DNA from: Bacillota bacterium
GTDB lineage: Bacteria; Bacillota; Clostridia; Christensenellales; Aristaeellaceae
Direction of reading: 5' to 3'
DNA length: 8,995 nucleotides
Assembly (NCBI GenBank): GCA_023416655.1
Contig: JAEZHK010000035.1
Location: 1 to 8,995 of the forward strand
The notes under the pieces were generated by a model. The model was not told the origin of the DNA, ran no database searches, and saw only the letters and a list, made by a program, of their open reading frames with translations. Positions 1-6,197 of the stretch are shown piece by piece. A program made the position numbers and the translations under genes. Within the stretch, counting starts at the first letter, position 1. Each line of letters opens with the position of its first letter.

Positions 1-983
1 TGAACGACTTCGCCGCCGGCAACGAGGCGGACGTGCTGTTCTACTTCGCCAAGACCGCCGACTCCGCGCCGATCCTGGACAAGGTCGTGCCCATCAGCGA
101 GATCAACGCGGCCTATCCGGAACTCAAGCTGCCGGAGAACCCGAACATCGCCGAGCCGAACGGCACGGTGTATGCCATCCCGGTCCGCGCGTTCTGGGAA
201 GGCCTGTTCGTCAACAAGGACCTCTTCGAGGCCAACGGCCTGGAGCTGCCCACCGACTGGGCGAAGCTCGAAACCGCCATCGCGAAGTTCAACGAAGTGG
301 GCATCGTCCCCATCGCCGTGAGCTTCGCGGACGTGCCGCACTACATCACGGAGTTCGCCATCATCGCTTCCGGCACCCCCGAGCAACACATGGCGCGCCC
401 CGCCAACATCTCTGAAGTGCCCCAGTCCTGGAAGGACGGCATGGCGCTTCTGAACACCCTCTACAAGCTGGGCGCCTTCGCCAAGGACGCCACCGCCACC
501 ACCGAAGCGGTCACCTCGCAGATGTTCCGAGACAAGAAGGCCGCCATGCAGCTGGACGGCTCCTGGTTCGCCAACGGCATCGCCGAAGGCAGCTGGGAAA
601 CCACGACCGTGATGCCCTTCCCGACCTATTCCAAGGACGCCGACCCCACCGCCTTCATCGGCGGCGTGTCGATGGGCTTCTACCTCTCCCGCAAGGCGTG
701 GGACGACCCCGCCAAGCGTGACGCGGCGGTGAGCCTGCTCGCGTACCTCGCCACCGGCGACAACGCGCAGCGCCTGGGCGGCTTCTCCTTCGGCGGCGGC
801 CTGCTGGCCGACTCCTACACCATGCTCAACAACGCCAACGTCATGCTCGCGCCCTTCCAGGATTCGATGACCCCCGAATCCCGCACCCTGTGGTTCAGCA
901 AGGTTCCGGCGCTGGTGGACGGCACCGCGGATCCCGAGGCGGTCTGGACCGAGGTCATGGCGCTCAACCCGTTCGGCAAGTAA
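1..983 (+). CDS. Carbohydrate ABC transporter solute-binding protein (5' partial)
   Basis: The reading frame is open from base 3 and enters from outside the window, giving 326 residues of a larger protein; the signal peptide and lipobox are not visible. It looks like an extracytoplasmic family 1 (MalE/UgpB-like) solute-binding protein, normally lipid-anchored in Bacillota, that captures a sugar or oligosaccharide and delivers it to the permeases. Supporting segments are YAIPVRAFWEGLFVNKDLFE (about residues 56-75 of the fragment), the DGSWFANGI helix and the FIGGVSMGFYLSRKAWDDP stretch, all typical of the two-lobe fold. It is followed by a hairpin with a T tract and then by two permease genes on the same strand. 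The exact substrate cannot be read from the sequence. An internal GTG at 33 is not the start, because the coding sequence continues upstream in frame. Confidence 0.9.
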   Translation, partial: NDFAAGNEADVLFYFAKTADSAPILDKVVPISEINAAYPELKLPENPNIAEPNGTVYAIPVRAFWEGLFVNKDLFEANGLELPTDWAKLETAIAKFNEVGIVPIAVSFADVPHYITEFAIIASGTPEQHMARPANISEVPQSWKDGMALLNTLYKLGAFAKDATATTEAVTSQMFRDKKAAMQLDGSWFANGIAEGSWETTTVMPFPTYSKDADPTAFIGGVSMGFYLSRKAWDDPAKRDAAVSLLAYLATGDNAQRLGGFSFGGGLLADSYTMLNNANVMLAPFQDSMTPESRTLWFSKVPALVDGTADPEAVWTEVMALNPFGK

Positions 984-1000
984 TCCCAGAAAATCGCTTC

Positions 1001-1034
1001 AAAGCCGGGCCGCCGTCAAAAGCGGCCCGGTTTT
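1001..1034 (+). terminator. Intra-operon terminator or attenuator hairpin after the solute-binding protein gene
   Basis: A perfect 9-bp stem CCGGGCCGC/GCGGCCCGG (1005-1013 and 1022-1030) has an 8-base loop and is followed by TTTT at 1031-1034. Bases AAAG before the stem can pair with the T tract and lengthen it, so it is also A-rich on the opposite side. It begins 17 bases after the stop codon and lies 57 bases before the MalF-like start. Partial termination here would keep binding-protein mRNA in excess over permease mRNA, a common arrangement in such operons. No strong promoter is visible between it and the next gene, which suggests read-through. Confidence 0.8.
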
Positions 1035-1075
1035 CTACAAAAGGGAGCCGCTGATTCCCAAGGCGGACCGTCTTG

Positions 1076-1082
1076 AAGGAGG
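1076..1082 (+). promoter_or_regulatory. Shine-Dalgarno that sets the start of the MalF-like permease
   Basis: AAGGAGG is followed by an 8-base spacer and ATG at 1091. An in-frame TTG at 1073 overlaps this site and would give six more residues, so the ATG is preferred. Confidence 0.85.
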
Positions 1083-1090
1083 TTATTCCG

Positions 1091-1972
1091 ATGCTCTACC
1101 GGGACCGCCGTCCGCTGTGGGTCTTTTTGTTCCCGGCCTTCGCGCTGATGCTGGTGTTCCTGTATTACCCGTTCGCGGTCAACATCGTCAATTCCATGTT
1201 TGACATCCGCAGCATGGCGGGAAGGCCCGACGGCTTCCTGGGCCTCGCCAACTACAAAAGGTTCTTCTTTGAGGACCCCACCGGCAGGGTGGCGCTTCAG
1301 AACTCGCTTTCCATCATGGGCCTGACGGCGATCTTCCAGGTGGGCATGGCGCTTCTGCTCGCGCTGATGGTGGATAGCATCAAAAAGGGCCAGCAGTTCT
1401 TCCGCGTGGTCTACTTCTTTCCCATCGTGATCTCCGCCACGGCCATCGGCCTGATGTTCAACCTCTTTTACAGCTACGACGGCGGCATGCTCAACCAGAT
1501 CCGCGCCTGGTTCGGGCTGGACAGGGTGTTCTGGCTGGACAAAGATCGCGCCTTCGGCATGATCGCGCTGCCGGTTTTGTGGCAGTACGTGGGCTTCTAC
1601 TTTGTGATCCTCCTGACCGGCCTCTCCGGCATCCCGGAGGAGGTGTACGAATCCGCCGCGCTCGACGGCGCGACGGGCTTCAAAAAGATCTGGTACATCA
1701 CGCTGCCGCTGGTGAGCGACGTGCTCGTCACCTGCACGACCCTCGCCATCACCGGCTCGATCAAGGTATTCGACCTGCCCAGCGTCATCGCGCGAAACGG
1801 CGCGCCCAACGGCCTGACCCACTTTCTGGGCACCTACATGCACAACCAGGCGTTCATCGCCCAGAACGTGGACTACGGCTCGGCCATCTCCATCGTGATC
1901 GTGCTCTTCGGGGTGGTCACGGCGCAGGCGGTCCGGCTGCTGCTCAAAAGATTTTCCCGGCTGGAGGTGTGA
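1091..1972 (+). CDS. Carbohydrate ABC transporter permease, MalF/UgpA-like
   Basis: A 293-residue inner-membrane subunit of a CUT1 sugar importer. Hydrophobic segments suggest six membrane helices, the first at about residues 9-33 and the last at about 263-285. The cytoplasmic coupling (EAA) loop is clear at about 184-210, with E187, A189, A190, D192 and G193 in the sequence EVYESAALDGATGFKKIWYI followed by TLPL; this loop docks on the ATPase. The length fits the short sugar permeases (about 290) and lacks the large periplasmic P2 domain of enteric MalF. The ATG at 1091 is chosen from the AAGGAGG site. The gene ends three bases before the GTG of the MalG-like gene, so the two are surely co-transcribed and probably translationally coupled. 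No ATPase gene is present; in many Bacillota a shared MsmX-type ATPase encoded elsewhere serves several such systems (known for the family, inferred here). Confidence 0.93.
   Translation: MLYRDRRPLWVFLFPAFALMLVFLYYPFAVNIVNSMFDIRSMAGRPDGFLGLANYKRFFFEDPTGRVALQNSLSIMGLTAIFQVGMALLLALMVDSIKKGQQFFRVVYFFPIVISATAIGLMFNLFYSYDGGMLNQIRAWFGLDRVFWLDKDRAFGMIALPVLWQYVGFYFVILLTGLSGIPEEVYESAALDGATGFKKIWYITLPLVSDVLVTCTTLAITGSIKVFDLPSVIARNGAPNGLTHFLGTYMHNQAFIAQNVDYGSAISIVIVLFGVVTAQAVRLLLKRFSRLEV
1963..1967 (+). promoter_or_regulatory. Shine-Dalgarno that sets the GTG start of the MalG-like permease
   Basis: GGAGG lies inside the last codons of the upstream permease gene, 7 bases before GTG at 1975. An in-frame GTG at 1969 is too close to this site to be used. 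Confidence 0.75.
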
Positions 1973-1974
1973 AG

Positions 1975-3084
1975 GTGAAGCGTTTTTCCATCGGCCGCCT
2001 CATCGTATACATCCTTCTGAGCCTCTGGGCGTTCACCACCATCTTCCCGTTTGTGTGGGTCATCAACAACTCCTTCAAGGACACCACGCTGGTCATCAGC
2101 GATTCCTTCGCCCCGGCGTTCAGCACCATCTATGAGCTGGACAAGGACGGCCAGATCGTGCGCGAGCAGCCCAAGCTCGACGAGAGCGGCCGGGAGATGT
2201 ACGACAAATTCCTCTATAACGCGGACGGCACGCCCGTACTTGAAAAGGACCGGAACGCGACGAAGCTCAAGGACGACAGCCCGTTCGCGGGCCTCCTCGG
2301 CAACAACCTCGCGTCCACCTCCACCAGCGATCTTCAGGCCTACGACACGAAGAACGGCAAGCGCCTCTACGACGAATCCTCGCCCGCGGTGCTTTTGACG
2401 CCCACATTCGACAACTACGTCTCCGCCTTCACCAACAACAACGTCAACATCCTCCGCGGCTACCAGAACAGCCTCATCATCTCGGGCTTTGTGACGCTGG
2501 TGGTGACGGTGCTCTCCACCATGCTGGCCTTCGCGCTGACCCGCTACAAATTCGTCGGCAAGGGCACGGTGCGCACCATGGTGGTGGCGGCGCTGATGTT
2601 CCCGGCGTTCGCCACGATCGTGCCGGTCTACCGCATGATCGCCTCCGCCGGCATGTTCGATACGCTGCAGGGCGTGGCGCTGGTGCAGATCGCGGGCAAC
2701 CTGGCGTTTGCCACCACGGTCATGATGGGCTTCGTGGCCGCGCTGCCCTACGAACTGGAGGAAGCTGCCTTCATGGAGGGCGGCGGCCCCTTCCGCATCT
2801 TCTTCAAGATCATCTTCCCGATGAGCCGCCCCGCCATTGCCACCGTGGCCATCTTCACCTTCATCTGGAGCTATAACGACCTGTTCCTCCAGACGGTGCT
2901 GATCCGCTCCAGGAAGCTGCTGCCGGTCTGCGCGATCCTCCGGGAGATCTCCAGCCAGTACGGCACGGATTTCGGCCTTATGGCCGCCGCCGTCACCATC
3001 GTGGTGCTGCCGGTCTTGGCGGTGTACATCCTGATGCAAAAAAACATTATCAAAGGCTTGACGGCGGGCGCTGTCAAAGGATAG
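1975..3084 (+). CDS. Carbohydrate ABC transporter permease, MalG/UgpE-like, with external repeat insertion
   Basis: A 369-residue membrane subunit that pairs with the upstream MalF-like protein. TM1 lies at about residues 9-30, followed by the usual NNSFK. The conserved TFDNYVSAF segment follows only at 144-152, and five more helices run to about 354. The coupling loop is at about 258-285 (EEAAFMEGGG, then FPMSRP), with E in place of the usual D before the glycine. Members are usually about 275-300 residues. The excess is a hydrophilic stretch of about 80-100 residues in the first external loop, containing three back-to-back 13-residue units at 53-65, 66-78 and 79-91 (glycines at 59, 72 and 85) and a looser fourth at about 122-134. 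Translation starts at GTG, three bases after the preceding stop. The function as permease is confident; the role of the insertion is unknown, although its position facing the binding protein suggests contact with it or with the envelope. Confidence 0.92.
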   Translation: MKRFSIGRLIVYILLSLWAFTTIFPFVWVINNSFKDTTLVISDSFAPAFSTIYELDKDGQIVREQPKLDESGREMYDKFLYNADGTPVLEKDRNATKLKDDSPFAGLLGNNLASTSTSDLQAYDTKNGKRLYDESSPAVLLTPTFDNYVSAFTNNNVNILRGYQNSLIISGFVTLVVTVLSTMLAFALTRYKFVGKGTVRTMVVAALMFPAFATIVPVYRMIASAGMFDTLQGVALVQIAGNLAFATTVMMGFVAALPYELEEAAFMEGGGPFRIFFKIIFPMSRPAIATVAIFTFIWSYNDLFLQTVLIRSRKLLPVCAILREISSQYGTDFGLMAAAVTIVVLPVLAVYILMQKNIIKGLTAGAVKG

Positions 3085-3149
3085 TCTTTTGAGGTAGAAT
3101 AGAGGGGGAGAGGCAGGGCCAACGCATGGATTACGGATATGTAAACCCT

Positions 3150-3342
3150 GGGAGGCTTGGAGGGCCGCAGCCCTCCATGTCAATCGAGCCGGCGGCCTGT
3201 ACGGCGGCGCGGGCGGAATTTCGCTTGCGAAATGCTCACCCGACCCGACGCCGCCCGGAAATTCCGGAGAATTTCAGGCGTCGTCCCTCGTTTTCCTCGC
3301 AAACGAACGAAAAATGTGTCCGGCCATTTTTCATTCGTTTGC
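3150..3342 (+). repeat. Modular structured repeat, copy I (modules A, D, E; B and C replaced)
   Basis: Module A at 3150-3180 is identical over 31 bases to 4173-4203 and forms the hairpin TGGAGGGC/GCCCTCCA (3158-3165 and 3170-3177). The centre (3181-3245) differs from the other copies but contains ATTTCGC-TT-GCGAAAT (3218-3233). Module D has an outer stem CGACGCC/GGCGTCG (3246-3252 and 3277-3283) around an inner hairpin GAAATTC/GAATTTC (3258-3264 and 3269-3275). A largely pyrimidine linker leads to module E, an 18-bp stem with one mismatch (3299-3316 and 3325-3342) and an 8-base loop. Module E ends three bases before the AAGGAGG of the response regulator gene. It fills almost all of the gap between the permease and regulator genes. 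Confidence 0.85.
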
Positions 3343-3359
3343 CATAAGGAGGGGTTTGC

Positions 3360-4097
3360 ATGTACTCGGTCGTGCTGGTGGACGACGAGCAGATGATCCT
3401 GCAGGGCCTGATGCGCGTCATCCCCTGGGAGGAATTCGGCTGCCGCGTGGCGGGCACCGCCTCGGACGGGCTCGAGGGCGCGGCGCTGATCCGTAAGCTG
3501 AAGCCGGAGATCCTCTTCACCGACATCCGCATGCCCAATCAGGACGGCCTCAAGATGGTGGCGGCGCTCCGCAGCGAATTCCCGTCCATGCAGATCGCCG
3601 TCCTCACCGCCTACCGGGACTTTGAGTACGCCCGGCAGGCCATCACGCTGGGCGTATGCCGGTATCTCCTCAAGCCCAGCAAGATGGACGAACTGGAGGA
3701 AGCCATCCGCCACATGACGGGCATCCTCGATGGCCGCGCGGGTGAGGAAGCACCTAGCGAAGCGGAAACCGAGGCGGCGGGCAGCTTCGTGGTCAAGGCG
3801 GCGCTGCAGTTCCTCGAGCAGCACTTCGCGGAGCACATCACCTTATCGCAGGTGGCGGACCGCGTGTTCGTCAGCCAATGGCACCTCTCCAAGCTTATCA
3901 ACCGGCATACCGGCAAGAACTTCTTCGACCTGGTGAACCAGTTGCGGGTGAAGAAGGCGCGGGAGCTGCTCAGAGACCCGGCGCTCAAGGTGCACGAGGT
4001 GGCCGAGAAGGTGGGCTACGCGGACGTGGCGCACTTTTCCAAGAACTTCAAGCGGCTGACGGGCAAGTCCCCGGTCGAGTATAGAGCGCAACTGTAG
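3360..4097 (+). CDS. Response regulator, REC plus AraC-type HTH (YesN-like)
   Basis: A 245-residue cytoplasmic two-component transcription factor. The receiver domain spans about residues 1-122, with the acidic pocket D8/D9, phospho-acceptor D55 (in LFTDIRMP), T83, the YRDFEYAR signature of this subfamily at 85-92, and K105 in YLLKP. An acidic, alanine-rich linker (about 123-140) joins an AraC/HTH_18 DNA-binding domain (about 145-245), with the first helix-turn-helix near 161-181 and the second near 209-233 (VHEVAEKVGYADVAHFSKNF). This is the compact form; many YesN proteins have a longer middle region. AAGGAGG at 3346-3352 sits 7 bases before the ATG. Regulators of this class commonly control adjacent sugar ABC operons and are paired with a YesM-like histidine kinase. 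None is seen here, so the kinase is upstream of the window or unlinked. The link to the transporter is inferred from position. Confidence 0.93.
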   Translation: MYSVVLVDDEQMILQGLMRVIPWEEFGCRVAGTASDGLEGAALIRKLKPEILFTDIRMPNQDGLKMVAALRSEFPSMQIAVLTAYRDFEYARQAITLGVCRYLLKPSKMDELEEAIRHMTGILDGRAGEEAPSEAETEAAGSFVVKAALQFLEQHFAEHITLSQVADRVFVSQWHLSKLINRHTGKNFFDLVNQLRVKKARELLRDPALKVHEVAEKVGYADVAHFSKNFKRLTGKSPVEYRAQL

Positions 4098-4172
4098 GTT
4101 GACGAAAATGATTGAAAGGTACGATGGGGTAGCTTAGTTCCCGATAGCGAGGTGGATATTTGCGGTATCCTC

Positions 4173-4381
4173 GGGAGGCTTGGAGGGCCGCAGCCCTCCA
4201 TGTTCATCCATTGGCACCGGCTTTGCCGGTGCCAATGGATTCCCCCAAAGGGCGTGCTTGCCCGCCCTTTGGGGGAATCAATACCGGCTGTCCGGATTTC
4301 GCCCGGAAATTCCCGCTGGAATTTAAGCAATCCGGCCTCGTTCTTCACGCAATCGCTTGCACCTTTCGTGCAAGCGATTGC
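4173..4381 (+). repeat. Modular structured repeat, copy II (complete A-B-C-D-E)
   Basis: The fullest + orientation copy fills most of the 354-base gap before the ssb-like gene. A: 4173-4203, hairpin 4181-4188/4193-4200. B: perfect 16-bp stem with TTT loop, 4206-4221/4225-4240. C: perfect 17-bp stem, 4238-4254/4263-4279, sharing three bases with B. D: outer stem CCGGATT/AATCCGG (4292-4298/4329-4335) around AAATTCC/GGAATTT (4307-4313/4318-4324). The linker CCTCGTTCTTCAC is followed by E: perfect 14-bp stem GCAATCGCTTGCAC (4349-4362) with its complement at 4368-4381. Bases 4098-4172 hold nothing I can name. Short open frames across this stretch only reflect the palindromes. Confidence 0.88.
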
Positions 4382-4402
4382 CTGTAACGCATAGCCGGAG
4401 GC

Positions 4403-4443
4403 CTCCCCGCATATCGTATACAAAGAAATACGCATGCGGGGAG
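4403..4443 (+). promoter_or_regulatory. Hairpin sequestering the ribosome binding site of the ssb-like gene
   Basis: CTCCCCGCAT (4403-4412) pairs perfectly with ATGCGGGGAG (4434-4443). After a small internal loop the stem continues as CGTAT/ATACG (4415-4419/4428-4432) around an 8-base loop. The 3' arm contains GGGGAG (4438-4443), the only credible Shine-Dalgarno, 8 bases before TTG at 4452. If the mRNA folds this way, translation of the ssb-like gene would be repressed until the stem opens. A role as a DNA operator dyad is the alternative. Confidence 0.6.
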
Positions 4444-4451
4444 TGATACGC

Positions 4452-5117
4452 TTGGAGAATCCCAACAATCGGATGACGGCCGCCGGCCGCCTCGAGGGCC
4501 CGCTCGAAATCAGCCACGAAGTCATGAATGAGCCCTTTTACGCAGGGACGATCTTGGTCAAGCGCCTGTCGGGCGCGGTGGACCGGCTGCCGGTCACCAT
4601 GCCTGGAAAGTTGATCGCGGGCGGCCAGTGGCCGCTGGAGACGCTGCTCACCGTGCAGGGACAGGTTCGATCCTACAACAAGGTGGTAGACGGCGCGGGG
4701 AGGTTGCTGGTGACGCTGTTCGCCCAGCACGTCCAGGTGGGCGCCGAAAACGATACGCTCAACCGGGTGGAACTCATCGGCGCGCTGTGCAAGCCGCCGG
4801 TCTACCGGTCCACACCCTTCGGGCGGGAGATCTGCGACATGATGCTGGCGGTCAACCGCGCCTTCGGGAAGAGCGACTACCTGCCGTGCATCGCCTGGGG
4901 GCGCAACGCCCAGTACGCGGCCCGGTTCCGCGTGGGCGACAGGCTGCGCATCGGCGGCAGGCTCCAGTCCCGCGAATATCAGAAGCTGCTTGAAACCGGC
5001 GAATACATGAGCCGCAACGCCTTTGAGGTTTCGGTGTTCACGCTGGAGGCCGACCGCACGCCCTCGCCCTCGCCCCAGCCTGAAGAGGTGATGCACCCGG
5101 AGCACCTTTCGGTGTAG
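4452..5117 (+). CDS. Single-strand DNA-binding-type protein with two OB folds
   Basis: A 221-residue protein resembling the clostridial tandem-OB relatives of SSB. The first OB-like half (about residues 5-97) carries GRLEGPLEISHE, FYAGTILVKRLSG and the GQVRSYNK strand (70-77). The second half (about 103-200) carries VELIGALCKPPVYRSTPFGR, the AVNRAFGKSDYLPCIAWGRN segment (133-152) and GGRLQSREYQK (168-178). The C terminus is a short Pro/Ser tail without the acidic DDDIPF-type tip of replicative SSB, so partner recruitment may differ. The chosen start is TTG at 4452, which has GGGGAG 8 bases upstream; an in-frame ATG at 4434 overlaps that site and has no Shine-Dalgarno of its own. A strong terminator follows. 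The role in replication, repair or sporulation cannot be told from the context. Confidence 0.82.
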   Translation: MENPNNRMTAAGRLEGPLEISHEVMNEPFYAGTILVKRLSGAVDRLPVTMPGKLIAGGQWPLETLLTVQGQVRSYNKVVDGAGRLLVTLFAQHVQVGAENDTLNRVELIGALCKPPVYRSTPFGREICDMMLAVNRAFGKSDYLPCIAWGRNAQYAARFRVGDRLRIGGRLQSREYQKLLETGEYMSRNAFEVSVFTLEADRTPSPSPQPEEVMHPEHLSV

Positions 5118-5175
5118 AACGGATTCCATAAAAGACATCTTTCTAGCGCTCTGATTCTCCGTCATGCCTTTCAAT

Positions 5176-5208
5176 CGTTCCCGGCGACATGCGCGCCGGG
5201 AACGTTTT
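5176..5208 (+). terminator. Rho-independent terminator of the ssb-like gene
   Basis: A perfect 11-bp stem CGTTCCCGGCG/CGCCGGGAACG (5176-5186 and 5194-5204) has a 7-base loop and is followed directly by TTTT and CT. It lies 58 bases after the stop codon at 5117. Confidence 0.88.
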
Positions 5209-5252
5209 CTGATGCCTGTGCGCATACTGGTATCAGAAAAACCCTTAAGTCA

Positions 5253-5339
5253 GTGCGCCGCCCGGAAATTCCTGAGAATTTTACGCGCACGCAGATTTTC
5301 TTTTTCGCATTGAAAAGCCGTCTAGCGGATTTTCAATGC
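5253..5339 (+). repeat. Modular structured repeat, copy IV (modules D and E only)
   Basis: Module D has outer stem GTGCGC/GCGCAC (5253-5258/5285-5290) around GAAATTC/GAATTTT (5265-5271/5276-5282, closed by a G-T pair). A T-rich linker leads to module E, a perfect 10-bp stem GCATTGAAAA/TTTTCAATGC (5307-5316/5330-5339) around a 13-base loop that can fold further. The core GCCGCCCGGAAATTCC matches copy I, while both stems differ in sequence and keep their pairing. Modules A-C are absent. Confidence 0.75.
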
Positions 5340-5348
5340 TCTCAATTA

Positions 5349-5377
5349 TTGCCACTTGCTGTGTTTTGTGCTAGAAT
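5349..5377 (+). promoter_or_regulatory. Sigma-A promoter of the SDR-fold gene
   Basis: TTGCCA (5349-5354), a 17-base spacer and TAGAAT (5372-5377), with TG one base upstream of the -10 (extended -10). Transcription would begin near 5384, giving a leader of about 18 bases with AGAGGTG at 5390-5396 before ATG 5402. This is the best promoter match in the window. Confidence 0.75.
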
Positions 5378-5401
5378 GCCCATAATGAAAGAGGTGCCGT
5401 T

Positions 5402-6193
5402 ATGAGCGCGGAATATTCGGGCAAAATCTGTGTTGTGACCGGCGCGGTTTCACGCATCGGCCGCGCACTGTGCGGCGAGCTCCTCCGGCACGGCGCGGTG
5501 GTCTACATGGGCGACGTGAGCGACGCGGCGCTTAACCAAATGGCCAACGAATTCAACCTTTCCCACCCCGGAAGGGCGTTTTCCGTGCCCACCGACGTAA
5601 CCCAGCCGCTGGACGCGCAGCGCCTGGTGGATGTGGCGCTATCCCGGAAGGGCAGGCTGGACTGCCTGATGATGGCCGAGGTCGCGCCCTGCTCGTTGCC
5701 CATCGGCGAAGTGATGGCCGAGAGCTGGCGCTACGCCATCGACGTCAACCTCATGGGCGTGGTGCACATGGTGGAGGCAGTGCTTCCGGCGATGCGCGCG
5801 CACGGCCACGGCCGCATCGCAGTGCTCCTGCCGCTGTCCGGCCTGCTGCCCGCCCCGTATGAGGCGGTGTGCAGCGCCACCCACGCGGCGGCGCGCGCGC
5901 TCGTGGAGAGCCTGCGCTACGAACTGTGGGATGATAAGATCCAATGCACCAGCGCGTGCCTTGACGGCGTCTTCGCGTCCACCTTCGAGCCGGGGCCGGA
6001 CAAGCCCGCGGAGGCCGCGGCGGCCGCGGTGCTGGAGGGACTTGCCGCCAACGTGCCGGTGGTCATCTGGCCGGAGAGCGCGAAACTCCAGGTCGAATCC
6101 TGCGGGCCGTCCACCGATACGCGCCAGCAGTGCCTGATCCTGGACGCGCGGCAGCGCAAGGCCTCCATCCGCACCAAAGGCGCCTATATGTAA
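5402..6193 (+). CDS. SDR-fold protein, probable pseudoenzyme
   Basis: A 263-residue protein with the classical short-chain dehydrogenase layout. The nucleotide loop is TGAVSRIG (13-20), with an acidic residue after strand 2 (D38), TDVT (64-67), DVNLMG (114-119) and the long helix after the active site (about 158-174). The key residues are changed. The NNAG motif reads MMAE (90-93). The position of the catalytic Ser holds Pro (144). The YxxxK pair reads CSATH, with Cys157 and His161. The third loop glycine is Arg18. The frame is intact with normal codon use, so this is not a decayed gene. Classical members are NAD(P)-dependent oxidoreductases; this one may bind a nucleotide without that chemistry, act as a sensor or scaffold, or use different residues. 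The C-terminal 40 residues are rich in Cys, Gln and basic residues and are unlike the usual SDR end. It has its own promoter. Confidence 0.85.
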   Translation: MSAEYSGKICVVTGAVSRIGRALCGELLRHGAVVYMGDVSDAALNQMANEFNLSHPGRAFSVPTDVTQPLDAQRLVDVALSRKGRLDCLMMAEVAPCSLPIGEVMAESWRYAIDVNLMGVVHMVEAVLPAMRAHGHGRIAVLLPLSGLLPAPYEAVCSATHAAARALVESLRYELWDDKIQCTSACLDGVFASTFEPGPDKPAEAAAAAVLEGLAANVPVVIWPESAKLQVESCGPSTDTRQQCLILDARQRKASIRTKGAYM

Positions 6194-6197
6194 CCTA

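Noticed and set aside
1016..1843. Long - strand open frame opposite the MalF-like gene
   Set aside because: It mirrors the codon pattern of a clear permease gene. Its product is rich in His, Asp, Glu and Arg with no recognisable fold, and there is no Shine-Dalgarno.
1579..1974. Upstream extension of the MalG-like frame
   Set aside because: The extra Arg/His/Pro-rich residues overlap the MalF-like gene out of frame. GTG 1975 has a good Shine-Dalgarno and begins right before TM1.
3072..3100. Possible promoter TGTCAA-17-TAGAAT before the response regulator
   Set aside because: The -10 is good but the -35 is weak and lies inside the permease gene. Not enough to call.
1873..3183. 436-codon - strand frame opposite the MalG-like gene
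   Set aside because: Low-complexity His/Arg/Glu/Gly product typical of the antisense of GC-rich coding DNA; the + strand gene is certain.
4152..4394. Small + strand frames across repeat copy II
   Set aside because: They consist of translated palindromes (repeated PLAPA/PFGG-type residues) without a ribosome binding site.
4434..4451. ATG 4434 as start of the ssb-like gene
   Set aside because: No Shine-Dalgarno upstream, and it overlaps GGGGAG, which is well spaced for TTG 4452.
5307..5339. Terminator at module E of copy IV
   Set aside because: No T tract follows the stem, and a real terminator for the upstream gene exists at 5176-5208.
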